14,482 nt of DNA, from NCBI GenBank assembly GCA_017507595.1, contig JAFWAM010000008.1, forward strand, positions 1 through 14,482, written 5' to 3'. This DNA comes from Clostridia bacterium (lineage in GTDB: Bacteria > Bacillota_A > Clostridia > Christensenellales > Borkfalkiaceae). The number at the start of each line of letters is the position of its first letter. Position 1 is the first letter of the stretch. Positions 7,203-13,998 of this stretch are shown in pieces. Under the pieces are notes generated by a model. The model was given only the letters and a program-made list of their open reading frames with translations. It searched no databases and was not told the DNA's origin. Position numbers and translations under genes: made by a program.

Positions 7203-7233
7203 TTTAAATAATCATATTTATTTTAAATAATCA
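7203..7233 (+). repeat. 12-bp direct repeat upstream of the amidotransferase gene
   Basis: TTTAAATAATCA occurs at 7203-7214 and again, perfectly, at 7222-7233, 19 bp apart. It lies about 90 bp upstream of the -35 box of the next gene. It could be a pair of protein sites or simply AT-rich coincidence. Apart from this and the nearby inverted repeat, I see nothing else in the 232 nt between the two genes. Confidence 0.5.
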
Positions 7234-7294
7234 GCGGCGTTTACCCTTTTTTGGACGCAGCTGTTTTGCTTGATGGGCGCAAAAAAATTTCACA

Positions 7295-7322
7295 AACAAA
7301 AAATATCAACTTGTTTTTTGTT
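7295..7322. repeat. Inverted repeat over the -35 of the amidotransferase promoter
   Basis: AACAAAAAA (7295-7303) is the inverted copy of TTTTTTGTT (7314-7322). The right arm touches the -35 box at 7321. The position suits a repressor operator, but low complexity weakens the case. Confidence 0.4.
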
Positions 7323-7349
7323 GAAAAACACTCTCAATTGTGCTATACT
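7321..7349 (+). promoter_or_regulatory. Promoter of the gamma-glutamyl hydrolase gene
   Basis: TTGAAA (7321-7326) and TATACT (7344-7349) are 17 bp apart, and a TGC directly before the -10 gives an extended -10. The predicted start near 7356 falls on the SD AGGAGG (7355-7360), so the leader would be very short. Confidence 0.7.
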
Positions 7350-7366
7350 ACCCCAGGAGGTTTTTT

Positions 7367-8062
7367 ATGAGCAGACCAGTTATCGGAATAGTTACTAAAT
7401 ATTTCAAAAGCCAGGACCTTTACGGCTGGGGCTGTCAGGGTGTAAGCGATCCTTTAAGATACGCCCTCATAAAAAACGGGGGCCTTCCATTTGGTATTTT
7501 ACCCCAAAAGGACCAGGCGGGCTTTCAGGAGGTTGACGAGCATGACGAGACCCCCATTTCCGACGAGGAGGCCAAGGATCTTATAAAGCTTTTGTCCCTT
7601 TGTGACGGCGTTATACTGCAGGGCGGTGAAAATTCCGCCTACTATGAGGAGTTCGTTGCAAAATACTGCTTTGACAACGACGTGCCCCTTCTTGGCATAT
7701 GCGCAGGATACAATACCATAATAAGAGCCCTTGGCGGTACGACCAAGCGCCTTGAGGACACATCCCACAACAGGCTTGACCTTGAGTATTGCCACGGATG
7801 TAAGGTCGTGGACCGCGACTCAAAATACTACTCCATCGTAAAGACGGACAGTCTTGACGTAAACAGTATACATATGTACGTTGGGGATAACCTCCCGGAC
7901 TCTCTTACCGTATCGGCATTTTCCGACGACGGCCAGATAGAGGTTGTCGAGGCCAAATCAAAAGGCTTTTATATGGGCGTCAAGTACCATCCGGAGCTTC
8001 TTTGCGACGTTGACCAAAAGCAAAACGATCTCATTGCCGCCTTTGTCAAGGCGTGCCGCTAA
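7367..8062 (+). CDS. Gamma-glutamyl-GABA hydrolase (PuuD-like) amidotransferase
   Basis: This is a class I glutamine amidotransferase of the peptidase C26 type, 231 residues. Family members cleave gamma-glutamyl bonds. PuuD itself releases GABA from gamma-glutamyl-GABA in putrescine breakdown. The nucleophile Cys112 sits in the elbow LLGICAGYN, followed by ALGG. His208 and Glu210 in GVKYHPE complete the catalytic triad. VNSIHMY (165-171) replaces the usual NSxHHQ segment, so the substrate may differ from that of PuuD. The other Puu pathway enzymes are not in the window. The ATG at 7367 has a strong AGGAGG 6 nt upstream. An in-frame ATG at 7340 lies inside the promoter and is rejected. It sits just upstream of a polyamine transport locus but has its own promoter and terminator. 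Confidence 0.85.
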   Translation: MSRPVIGIVTKYFKSQDLYGWGCQGVSDPLRYALIKNGGLPFGILPQKDQAGFQEVDEHDETPISDEEAKDLIKLLSLCDGVILQGGENSAYYEEFVAKYCFDNDVPLLGICAGYNTIIRALGGTTKRLEDTSHNRLDLEYCHGCKVVDRDSKYYSIVKTDSLDVNSIHMYVGDNLPDSLTVSAFSDDGQIEVVEAKSKGFYMGVKYHPELLCDVDQKQNDLIAAFVKACR

Positions 8063-8068
8063 ATTAAT

Positions 8069-8118
8069 AAAAAAGTAAGATAATCGGCTTATAGGCCGAT
8101 TTTTTTATTTACTTTTTT
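8069..8118 (+). terminator. Terminator after the amidotransferase gene
   Basis: AATCGGC (8082-8088) pairs with GCCGATT (8095-8101) around a 6-nt loop, followed by a run of six T. An outer inverted repeat, AAAAAAGTAA (8069-8078) with TTACTTTTTT (8109-8118), flanks this core. The core is a good intrinsic terminator. Confidence 0.85.
8082..8096 (+). repeat. Copy 3 of a 15-bp gene-end repeat
   Basis: AATCGGCTTATAGGC forms the left arm, loop and start of the right arm of the terminator. Related copies lie at 3662-3676 (minus strand, 14 of 15) and 4931-4945 (plus strand, 13 of 15). Confidence 0.5.
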
Positions 8119-8201
8119 GTATTTTTTGATGTGATTTTTAAAGTGGATAACGGGACAAGGCAAGGGGGCTTAAAATAAATTGGAAAAATTGTAAAATTTT
8201 T

Positions 8202-8220
8202 TTTTAAACTATGTTTAAAA
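8202..8220. promoter_or_regulatory. Candidate operator upstream of the regulator promoter
   Basis: TTTTAAAC (8202-8209) and GTTTAAAA (8213-8220) form a perfect 8-bp inverted repeat with a 3-bp spacer. It ends 3 bp before the -35 box. It shares the TAAAC/GTTTA half-site with the repeats downstream of the promoter, which suggests a dimeric regulator, probably the XRE-cupin protein itself. Confidence 0.5.
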
Positions 8221-8223
8221 TAA

Positions 8224-8253
8224 TTGACATTTATTTGGGATATTTTATATAAT
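8224..8253 (+). promoter_or_regulatory. Promoter of the regulator-potABCD operon
   Basis: TTGACA (8224-8229) and TATAAT (8248-8253), both perfect consensus hexamers, are 18 bp apart. Transcription would start near 8260. With no clear terminator before potA, this promoter may drive the regulator and the whole transporter. Confidence 0.8.
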
Positions 8254-8255
8254 GA

Positions 8256-8283
8256 GTTTAGTTTTGCTAAACCAAAAGTTTAA
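8256..8283. promoter_or_regulatory. Candidate operator overlapping the transcription start
   Basis: GTTTAG (8256-8261), CTAAAC (8267-8272) and GTTTAA (8279-8284) are three alternating inverted half-sites around the predicted start. They match the half-sites at 8202-8220. Binding here would block the promoter, fitting autorepression by the XRE-cupin protein. This is inferred from position and symmetry. Confidence 0.5.
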
Positions 8284-8299
8284 TATTACGAAGGTATTT

Positions 8300-8836
8300 A
8301 TGGAACTAGGAGAAAAAATCAAACAATTAAGACTTCAATGCGACCTGACGCAGGAGGAGCTTGCTTCCCGTTGCGAGCTGTCAAAGGGATATATCTCTCA
8401 GCTTGAAAACGATCTTACCAGCCCGTCCATAGCCACCTTAAAGGATATACTTACGGCCCTTGGCTCATCCTTAAAGGAGTTCTTCACTGAGGTCGACGTT
8501 GAGGAAAGGGTGGTTTTCAGCGAGCAGGACTTTATTGAAAAGGTCACGGATACCCAGACCCTTAACTGGCTTGTCCCCAACGCCCAGAAAAACGTTATGG
8601 AGCCTATCCACCTTGTTTTAAACCCAAAATCCCGTACCGAAGGCGACGTCCCCCACGAAGGGGAGGAGTTCGGTTACGTTTTAGAGGGTGAAATTATCCT
8701 TTGCCTTGGCAAAAAAAGGTATACGGTAAAGCGTGGCGAAAGCTTTTATTTTGAGGCTGACAAGGTCCACTATATTGAAAACGTAAAGGAAGCCCGTGCG
8801 GTTATTATATGGGTTTCATCCCCACCGACGTTCTGA
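8300..8836 (+). CDS. XRE-cupin regulator, PuuR-like
   Basis: This is a 178-residue DNA-binding regulator. It has an N-terminal XRE helix-turn-helix (about residues 6-60, with LTQEELASRCELSKGYISQL at its core) and a C-terminal cupin (about 104-174, with PHEGEEFGYVLEGEI and RGESFYFEADKVHY). This is the architecture of PuuR and of regulators beside pot operons. There the cupin is thought to sense a polyamine. Position before potABCD supports that role here. The ATG at 8300 has AAGG 5 nt upstream. An in-frame ATG at 8252 would put the start inside the -10 box and is rejected. Candidate operators lie on both sides of its promoter, suggesting autoregulation. PotA starts 84 nt after its stop. Confidence 0.9.
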   Translation: MELGEKIKQLRLQCDLTQEELASRCELSKGYISQLENDLTSPSIATLKDILTALGSSLKEFFTEVDVEERVVFSEQDFIEKVTDTQTLNWLVPNAQKNVMEPIHLVLNPKSRTEGDVPHEGEEFGYVLEGEIILCLGKKRYTVKRGESFYFEADKVHYIENVKEARAVIIWVSSPPTF

Positions 8837-8864
8837 TTTTTGATAGGCGTATGCAAAAAATCAG
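8833..8864 (+). other. Inverted repeat between regulator and potA
   Basis: CTGATTTTT (8833-8841) is the inverted copy of AAAAATCAG (8856-8864), with a 14-nt loop, overlapping the regulator stop codon. The stem is AT-rich and no T run follows, so it is unlikely to terminate. It might tune the level of potABCD relative to the regulator or be an RNA-processing site. Confidence 0.35.
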
Positions 8865-8920
8865 CACCAAAACCAAAAAATCTGATAAAAATACCAACAA
8901 TTTTCATATAAGGAGCACAA

Positions 8921-10411
8921 ATGAGCGAAAAAATCATCGAGCTTAAAAACGTAACCAAAATTTACGACGGCACCACGGTCGTTGACGGCATTGACCTTTA
9001 CGTAAGAAAAGGCGAGTTCGTTACCCTTTTGGGTCCGTCGGGTTGCGGCAAGACAACCACCTTAAGAATGATTGCCGGGTTCGAAAAGCCAGACGGCGGC
9101 GAGATTTTATTAAACGGGAAATCCATTACGGATATCCCCCCATATATGCGTCCCATCAACACAGTGTTCCAAAGGTACGCATTATTTCCCCATCTCAACG
9201 TTTACGACAATATTGCTTACGGGCTCAAGCTTAAAAAGGTCAAAAACGTTTACGAGGACAAAAAGGGAAGGCGTATCGAAAGATTTGAAAGGCTTTCAAA
9301 AAAGACCATAGACGAAAAAGTCTCCCGCGCGCTTAAGATGGTCGACCTTGAGGAGTTTGAAAAGCGTGACATATCCACCCTTTCCGGCGGTCAGCAGCAG
9401 CGTATCGCCATTGCAAGGGCTATCGTTAACGAGCCGCAAATACTTCTTCTTGACGAGCCTTTAGGGGCTTTGGACCTTAAAATGCGTCAGGATATGCAGC
9501 TGAAGCTTAAGGAAATGCACAAAAAGCTGGGCATAACCTTCATTTACGTCACCCACGACCAGGAGGAGGCCTTGACCATGAGTGATACCATCGTCGTTAT
9601 GAACGACGGCATCATTCAGCAGATCGGTACCCCCGTTGATATTTACAACGAGCCTAAAAACTCCTTCGTGGCCGACTTTATCGGCGAAAGTAATATTATG
9701 AACGGCACCATAGTCGGCGACAAAAAGGTAAGGTTTGTCGGCAAGGTGTTTGATATGGTCGACGACTTTGAGCTTTACGAAAAGGTTGACGTGGTCGTCA
9801 GACCTGAAGACATTTATATCGTCAACAAGGGATTGGGCCAGGTTGACGGCAGGATAATTTCCTCAATCTTTAAAGGCGTACATTACGAAATGACCTTTAA
9901 GGTAGGCAAAACGGAGCTTCTTATCCACGACACCATCGAAAGAAAGGTCGGCGAGGAGGTCAGCATCATCATCAAGCCCGAGGACATCCACATCATGCAC
10001 AAGGGTTATCTTGTCAACGCTTACGACGGCGTCATCACAAAGGACAACAAGGTTGCCTTTGCCGAGGGCGAGTTTGAGTGTGACGTAACCAAGCTGTATC
10101 CGGGCTCCACTCTTGACGAGCAGGGCTATCTTATTACCCAAAACGGCGAAAGGCTTGATCTTACGGACACCCCCGTCAAGGTTGAGGTTGCCCTTGACAA
10201 GATAGAAATTATCGACAACGAGGAGGATGGGGACTCCCACGGGGAGATCATTTCCATCATCTATAAGGGTGACCACTATCAGGTCATTATCCGTACCCCT
10301 GAAGAGGAGGAAGACTTCGTCGTCGATACGGAATATTTATGGAACGAAAACGACAAGGTTTCCGTTAAGATCCTACCCCAGGATATCGTACTTAAGCTAA
10401 AGGTGAAGTAA
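8921..10411 (+). CDS. potA: Spermidine/putrescine importer ATPase, extended
   Basis: PotA hydrolyses ATP on the cytoplasmic side to drive polyamine uptake through PotBC. The ATPase domain (residues 1-240) shows Walker A GPSGCGKT (38-45), Q-loop [10 protein letters not shown] (82-91), signature LSGGQQ (154-159), Walker B ILLLDEP (174-180) and the switch His212. A basic insertion of roughly 15 residues (about 106-125) sits in the helical domain. The protein has 496 residues against about 350-380 for most PotA. The extra length is a second set of TOBE-like beta strands. [11 protein letters not shown] (291-301) and [13 protein letters not shown] (347-359) recur as [11 protein letters not shown] (421-431) and [13 protein letters not shown] (480-492). 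[15 protein letters not shown] (310-324) recurs as [15 protein letters not shown] (441-455). An SD (GGAG) precedes the ATG. potB begins directly after its stop. Confidence 0.95.
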   Translation: MSEKIIELKNVTKIYDGTTVVDGIDLYVRKGEFVTLLGPSGCGKTTTLRMIAGFEKPDGGEILLNGKSITDIPPYMRPINTVFQRYALFPHLNVYDNIAYGLKLKKVKNVYEDKKGRRIERFERLSKKTIDEKVSRALKMVDLEEFEKRDISTLSGGQQQRIAIARAIVNEPQILLLDEPLGALDLKMRQDMQLKLKEMHKKLGITFIYVTHDQEEALTMSDTIVVMNDGIIQQIGTPVDIYNEPKNSFVADFIGESNIMNGTIVGDKKVRFVGKVFDMVDDFELYEKVDVVVRPEDIYIVNKGLGQVDGRIISSIFKGVHYEMTFKVGKTELLIHDTIERKVGEEVSIIIKPEDIHIMHKGYLVNAYDGVITKDNKVAFAEGEFECDVTKLYPGSTLDEQGYLITQNGERLDLTDTPVKVEVALDKIEIIDNEEDGDSHGEIISIIYKGDHYQVIIRTPEEEEDFVVDTEYLWNENDKVSVKILPQDIVLKLKVK

Positions 10412-11236
10412 ATGAAAAAGGCTTTGAAATTTTCACGGAGGCATCTGGGGATACCCTACGCCCTGTTTTTGATAATTTTCGTCATACTGCCACTTTTACT
10501 TATAGTGGTGTATGCTTTTACCGACGCCAACGGCCATTTTACCTTGTCAAATTTCAGTGACTTTTTCACGAAGGGCTCCAACCTGTACGTGCTGTTTATA
10601 AGCTTCGCCCTAGCCATACTGACGACGGCCATATGCCTTATAATCGCTTATCCGGTGGCCTACGCCCTGGCAAGGGGCCCGGTTAAGACCAGGTCTGTGT
10701 ATCTTTTACTGTTTATCCTTCCCATGTGGATAAACTTCGTTTTAAGAACGGCCGCCATGAAGGAGCTTTTATTTGCCCTCGACAGCATAGGCCTGTATAA
10801 CGTCACCGACTGGTATTTTGCCAACACGGTAATAGGTATGGTATACGACTATCTTCCCTTTACCATCCTTCCCATATACACCGTTCTTATAGAGATAGAC
10901 AGGCACGTTTTAGAGGCCTCAAGCGACCTTGGCGCCAACCACGTGCAGACCTTTTTAAGGACCACGCTGCCACTTTCCCTTCCCGGGGTGGTAAGCGCCA
11001 TCACCATGGTCTTGCTGCCGACCACCACAAGCTACGTCATTTCAGACACCCTCGGCAACAGCAAGATCACAATTATCGGCAAGCTTATTGAAAACCAGTT
11101 TAACATCGGTACGGCCGACAGCTGGCACACGGGCTCTGCCATATCCCTTATTTTGCTGGTGTTTATTTTTTCCACCATGCTTCTTACGGGTAAGTTTTCC
11201 GAAAGAACCGAAACGAGAGGTGGCGGCTTATGGTAA
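10412..11236 (+). CDS. potB: Spermidine/putrescine importer permease PotB
   Basis: This 274-residue membrane protein has six predicted helices (about residues 15-36, 58-84, 97-114, 137-160, 188-212 and 242-262). It forms one half of the polyamine channel. The cytoplasmic EAA loop that docks with PotA is EASSDLGANHVQTFLRTTLP (168-187), with the conserved Gly. The length and the N-terminal basic stretch are typical of PotB. Its ATG follows the potA stop with no gap and uses the SD AAGGTG (10400-10405) inside the end of potA, so the two are translationally coupled. The stop overlaps the potC start. Order and sequence both support PotB over a related thiamine or iron permease, since the partner binding protein is PotD-like. 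Confidence 0.94.
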   Translation: MKKALKFSRRHLGIPYALFLIIFVILPLLLIVVYAFTDANGHFTLSNFSDFFTKGSNLYVLFISFALAILTTAICLIIAYPVAYALARGPVKTRSVYLLLFILPMWINFVLRTAAMKELLFALDSIGLYNVTDWYFANTVIGMVYDYLPFTILPIYTVLIEIDRHVLEASSDLGANHVQTFLRTTLPLSLPGVVSAITMVLLPTTTSYVISDTLGNSKITIIGKLIENQFNIGTADSWHTGSAISLILLVFIFSTMLLTGKFSERTETRGGGLW

Positions 11237-12030
11237 AAAGAATTTTGCGCTCAAGCTACTTATGGCTCGTGCTGATCGTTTTGTATGCACCGGTCGTTCT
11301 TCTCGTCGTGTACAGCTTTAACGCCTCGCAGGAGATTGGCAGCTGGTCTGACACGTGGAATTTCTCTCTTTACGTTCAGCTTTTCCAGGATCAAAAGATT
11401 CTTTCCTGCATAAAGACCACGCTTCTTCTTGCGGTGTCGTCAAGCGCCATTTCAACCGTGCTTGGCACCATTGGCGCCATAGGCATGTACTATTCAAAGC
11501 CAAGGACCTTCCGCATTTTCAACGCGGCAACACAAATACCTATCGTCAATGCGGAGATAGTCACGGCAATATCACTTGCCCTCGTTTGCTCCATTTTCCT
11601 TTTCCCAAGGACGTACGGCTCACTTCTCGTTGCCCACGTGGTATTGACCTTCCCGTTTGTGGTAACAAGCGTTTTGCCCAAGCTCAAGCAAATGGATCCC
11701 AACCTTTACGAAGCAGGCCTTGACCTTGGCGCGTCACCCTTCAAGGCCCTTACCACCATCGTCATACCGGAGATCATGCCGGGCATTGCCTCAGGCTTTA
11801 TGCTGGCCATAACCCTTTCCCTTGACGACTATATAATAACCAACTTTACAAAGCCGGCCACCATAGATACCATATCTACCTACGCGTACAACGCTTACGC
11901 CAAAAACGCCGCGCACACCTCTATACCCGCCCTTCGCGCCCTTTCCGCCATTATTTTTGCGGTAATAATCATCGCCGTCGTCGTTGCCAACGTGACGGCA
12001 TCTAAGCGCGCCGGCGAAAGGAGGGGCTGA
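11230..12030 (+). CDS. potC: Spermidine/putrescine importer permease PotC
   Basis: This is the second channel subunit, 266 residues with six predicted helices. The EAA loop is YEAGLDLGASPFKALTTIVI (160-179). SLDDYIITNF (197-206) in the later part matches the conserved SxDDxxxxxF stretch of PotC and YdcV-type permeases. The N-terminal helix (about 9-30) starts right after a short basic segment. The start ATG overlaps the last 7 nt of potB in a different frame, and the SD-like AGAGGTGG lies 6 nt upstream. This overlap implies coupled translation and equal amounts of the two permeases. The C-terminus is basic (KRAGERRG), consistent with a cytoplasmic end. Confidence 0.94.
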   Translation: MVKRILRSSYLWLVLIVLYAPVVLLVVYSFNASQEIGSWSDTWNFSLYVQLFQDQKILSCIKTTLLLAVSSSAISTVLGTIGAIGMYYSKPRTFRIFNAATQIPIVNAEIVTAISLALVCSIFLFPRTYGSLLVAHVVLTFPFVVTSVLPKLKQMDPNLYEAGLDLGASPFKALTTIVIPEIMPGIASGFMLAITLSLDDYIITNFTKPATIDTISTYAYNAYAKNAAHTSIPALRALSAIIFAVIIIAVVVANVTASKRAGERRG

Positions 12031-12031
12031 T

Positions 12032-13801
12032 ATGAAAAAATTTCTTGCAGTCTTAATTGTAGTTGTTATGGTCGGATCCATAATTTCCTATAGCCTTCTC
12101 GGGGTGGAGCTTTTCTCCGATGACGGCGACGTGGAAATTTTAAGGGTCTACAACTGGGAGGAATACATTTCAGAATCAGACGAAAACAAAATCAGCTGGG
12201 GCGACTATATTTCGGGCGAGTACGAGCTTGTCGAGGACGACGAATATATTGACGTTATCTACCTCTTTGAAAGCTATTGTAAGGAGGTCCTCGGCAAAAA
12301 CGTCAAGGTGGAATATTCTACCTTCGGCACCAACGAGAATATGTATAACGAGCTTAACCTGTCCAAAAAGACGGTTGGCGATAAGGTTACATATTCTTAC
12401 GACCTGGTTTGCCCGTCCGAATACATGCTTTTAAAAATGCTTCGCGAGGACATGCTGGAGCCTTTGGACGGCAGCATTTTGACAAATTATTCATCCAACG
12501 TATCAAGCTACATTGGCGACCTTTTCAAAAAGCAGATCGTTGAAAGGGACGGGGTGGGATACTCACTTTACGATTACGCCACCTGCTATATGTGGGGCAC
12601 CATGGGTTACGTTTATAATCCCGAAAAGGTTGACCCGGAGGACGCGAAGCACTGGTCCCTTCTTTGGGACGACCGTTACGTCGGGCAGGGCACCATAAAG
12701 GACAGCGTCCGTGACAGCTATATCCTTGCGCTGGGCTACTGCTTTGAGGAGGAACTTCAGGGCTATAAGGCCTTATACGACCGTGGGGAGCTTTCCCGCG
12801 AGGAGTACAACAAGCTTCTTACCTCCCTTTATAACCGCACGGACGGCGAGGCCGTTTCCAAGGCGGGCAAGGCCCTGACAGATCTTAAGGACAGAATTTA
12901 CGGCTACGAGGTGGACAGCGGTAAAAAGGAAATGGCCCAGGGCAAGATCTCCATTAACTTTGCCTGGTCGGGTGACGCCGTTTACACCATGGACGTTGCC
13001 GAGGAGGACGGTACCCTTTTAAGCTACGCTATCCCCGAAGAGGGCAGTAATATCTTCTTTGACGGCTGGGCAATGCCAAAGGGGGCCAATAAGGCTCTCG
13101 CGCAGGAGTTTATCAACTTTATGTCAAGGACCGATATCGGCCAGATGAATATGGGCTATATCGGCTACACCTCAGCCCTCGCCGGTGAGGAAATGTTCGC
13201 TAACGCCGTTGATTGGTACGGCACTTACGTTTTGATAGAGGCAGACGCCGAGGACGAGGACACCGTTCTTGTCGATGGCAAATATTACTACGAGGAATAT
13301 TTCGGCGATCTTGACGAGGCCACGGCGGCATCCCTTTTAAGCCCATCGGGCGACGGGACCTACGACCTTATTTATCCCGAATACGACGAAGACTACAACG
13401 TGGTCGGTGCCGGTAAGGAGGAGGGGGTAGAGCTTTATTTCATGGACCTATCCTACTTCTTTAACACGGTGGACAAGGACAGCGATCTTTACGATAAGGA
13501 ATCCTTCATCCTGGTCACCGACGAGTACGGCCGTCAGGCCTTTACCCAGTACCCCACCGAGGACATGGTCGCAAGGTGTACGGTTATGAAGTGCTTTACC
13601 GATGAGGAGATCAGGGTCCTTAACGACATGTGGGAAACGGCCAAGATCGGTAACGTAAACTTCAAGTCACTTATCATAACCATTGCCGTTATCCTTGCCG
13701 TAATACTTGTGGCAGTTGTTATAGTCATTTTGTATAAAAAAGACGTCATTAAGCGCGTCAGCACCCACAAAAACTGGAAGCTTGTTGAAAAAGGCAAGTG
13801 A
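12032..13801 (+). CDS. potD: Membrane-anchored polyamine-binding protein, extended PotD
   Basis: PotD captures spermidine or putrescine outside the cell and delivers it to PotBC. Family landmarks run in order: VYNWEEYI (39-46), VEYSTFGTNENMY (93-105), DLVCPSEYMLLKML (124-137), KDSVRDSYILAL (223-234), NFAWSGDAV (309-317), FFDGWAMP (342-349), IGYTSAL (377-383) and a final QYPTEDMVARC (506-516). W42, Y45, W312 and D344 align with polyamine contacts of E. coli PotD as I remember them. At 589 residues it is far longer than the usual 350 or so. Extra acidic segments lie at about 48-75 and 400-505. There is an N-terminal hydrophobic segment (about 4-28) with no lipobox cysteine. A second membrane helix (about 546-567) is followed by a basic tail, implying a C-terminal anchor. 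A strong AAAGGAGG lies 7 nt before the ATG, 1 nt after potC. Confidence 0.92.
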   Translation: MKKFLAVLIVVVMVGSIISYSLLGVELFSDDGDVEILRVYNWEEYISESDENKISWGDYISGEYELVEDDEYIDVIYLFESYCKEVLGKNVKVEYSTFGTNENMYNELNLSKKTVGDKVTYSYDLVCPSEYMLLKMLREDMLEPLDGSILTNYSSNVSSYIGDLFKKQIVERDGVGYSLYDYATCYMWGTMGYVYNPEKVDPEDAKHWSLLWDDRYVGQGTIKDSVRDSYILALGYCFEEELQGYKALYDRGELSREEYNKLLTSLYNRTDGEAVSKAGKALTDLKDRIYGYEVDSGKKEMAQGKISINFAWSGDAVYTMDVAEEDGTLLSYAIPEEGSNIFFDGWAMPKGANKALAQEFINFMSRTDIGQMNMGYIGYTSALAGEEMFANAVDWYGTYVLIEADAEDEDTVLVDGKYYYEEYFGDLDEATAASLLSPSGDGTYDLIYPEYDEDYNVVGAGKEEGVELYFMDLSYFFNTVDKDSDLYDKESFILVTDEYGRQAFTQYPTEDMVARCTVMKCFTDEEIRVLNDMWETAKIGNVNFKSLIITIAVILAVILVAVVIVILYKKDVIKRVSTHKNWKLVEKGK

Positions 13802-13814
13802 TTTTCAGTGGTGA

Positions 13815-13847
13815 CGGTCAAGTCGCAGGTTGTTTTGGGACTGACCG
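13815..13847 (+). other. Hairpin after potD
   Basis: CGGTCAAGTC (13815-13824) pairs with GACTGACCG (13839-13847) with one bulged A and a 14-nt loop. It lacks a T run, so it more likely protects the mRNA 3' end than terminates. The main terminator follows 25 nt later. Confidence 0.45.
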
Positions 13848-13871
13848 CTAAAAAGTAAAAAGTCAATCAAT

Positions 13872-13917
13872 AAGTCCGTTAAAAGTGATTTTTTAACGGA
13901 CTTTTAGTTTTTTTAAA
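13872..13917 (+). terminator. Terminator of the pot operon
   Basis: AAGTCCGTTAAAA (13872-13884) and TTTTAACGGACTT (13891-13903) form a perfect 13-bp stem with a 6-nt loop, followed by a T-rich tract including seven T. It is a strong intrinsic terminator that isolates the operon from the next gene. Confidence 0.92.
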
Positions 13918-13925
13918 TAAAATCG

Positions 13926-13954
13926 TTGTCAAACGGGTATAAATTGTGTAAAAT
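13926..13954 (+). promoter_or_regulatory. Promoter of the last gene
   Basis: TTGTCA (13926-13931) and TAAAAT (13949-13954) are 17 bp apart. TTGTCAAACGG matches TTGCCAAACGG at 6608 at 10 of 11 positions, and both have TGTG near the -10. Confidence 0.7.
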
Positions 13955-13998
13955 AAAATCAGATTGTACAATATGCACAAATTATCAGGAAGGTAAAT

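Noticed and set aside
7340..7366. Upstream ATG adding nine residues to the PuuD-like protein
   Set aside because: It sits within the promoter, and the AGGAGG SD points to 7367.
8252..8299. Upstream ATG adding 16 residues to the XRE-cupin regulator
   Set aside because: It overlaps the last base of the right-hand -10 box and has no SD. The ATG at 8300 has an SD and gives the family-typical N-terminus.
9863..10276. A 137-codon antisense frame inside potA
   Set aside because: The potA reading is clearly coding through this region (TOBE-like repeats); the antisense frame has no start signals.
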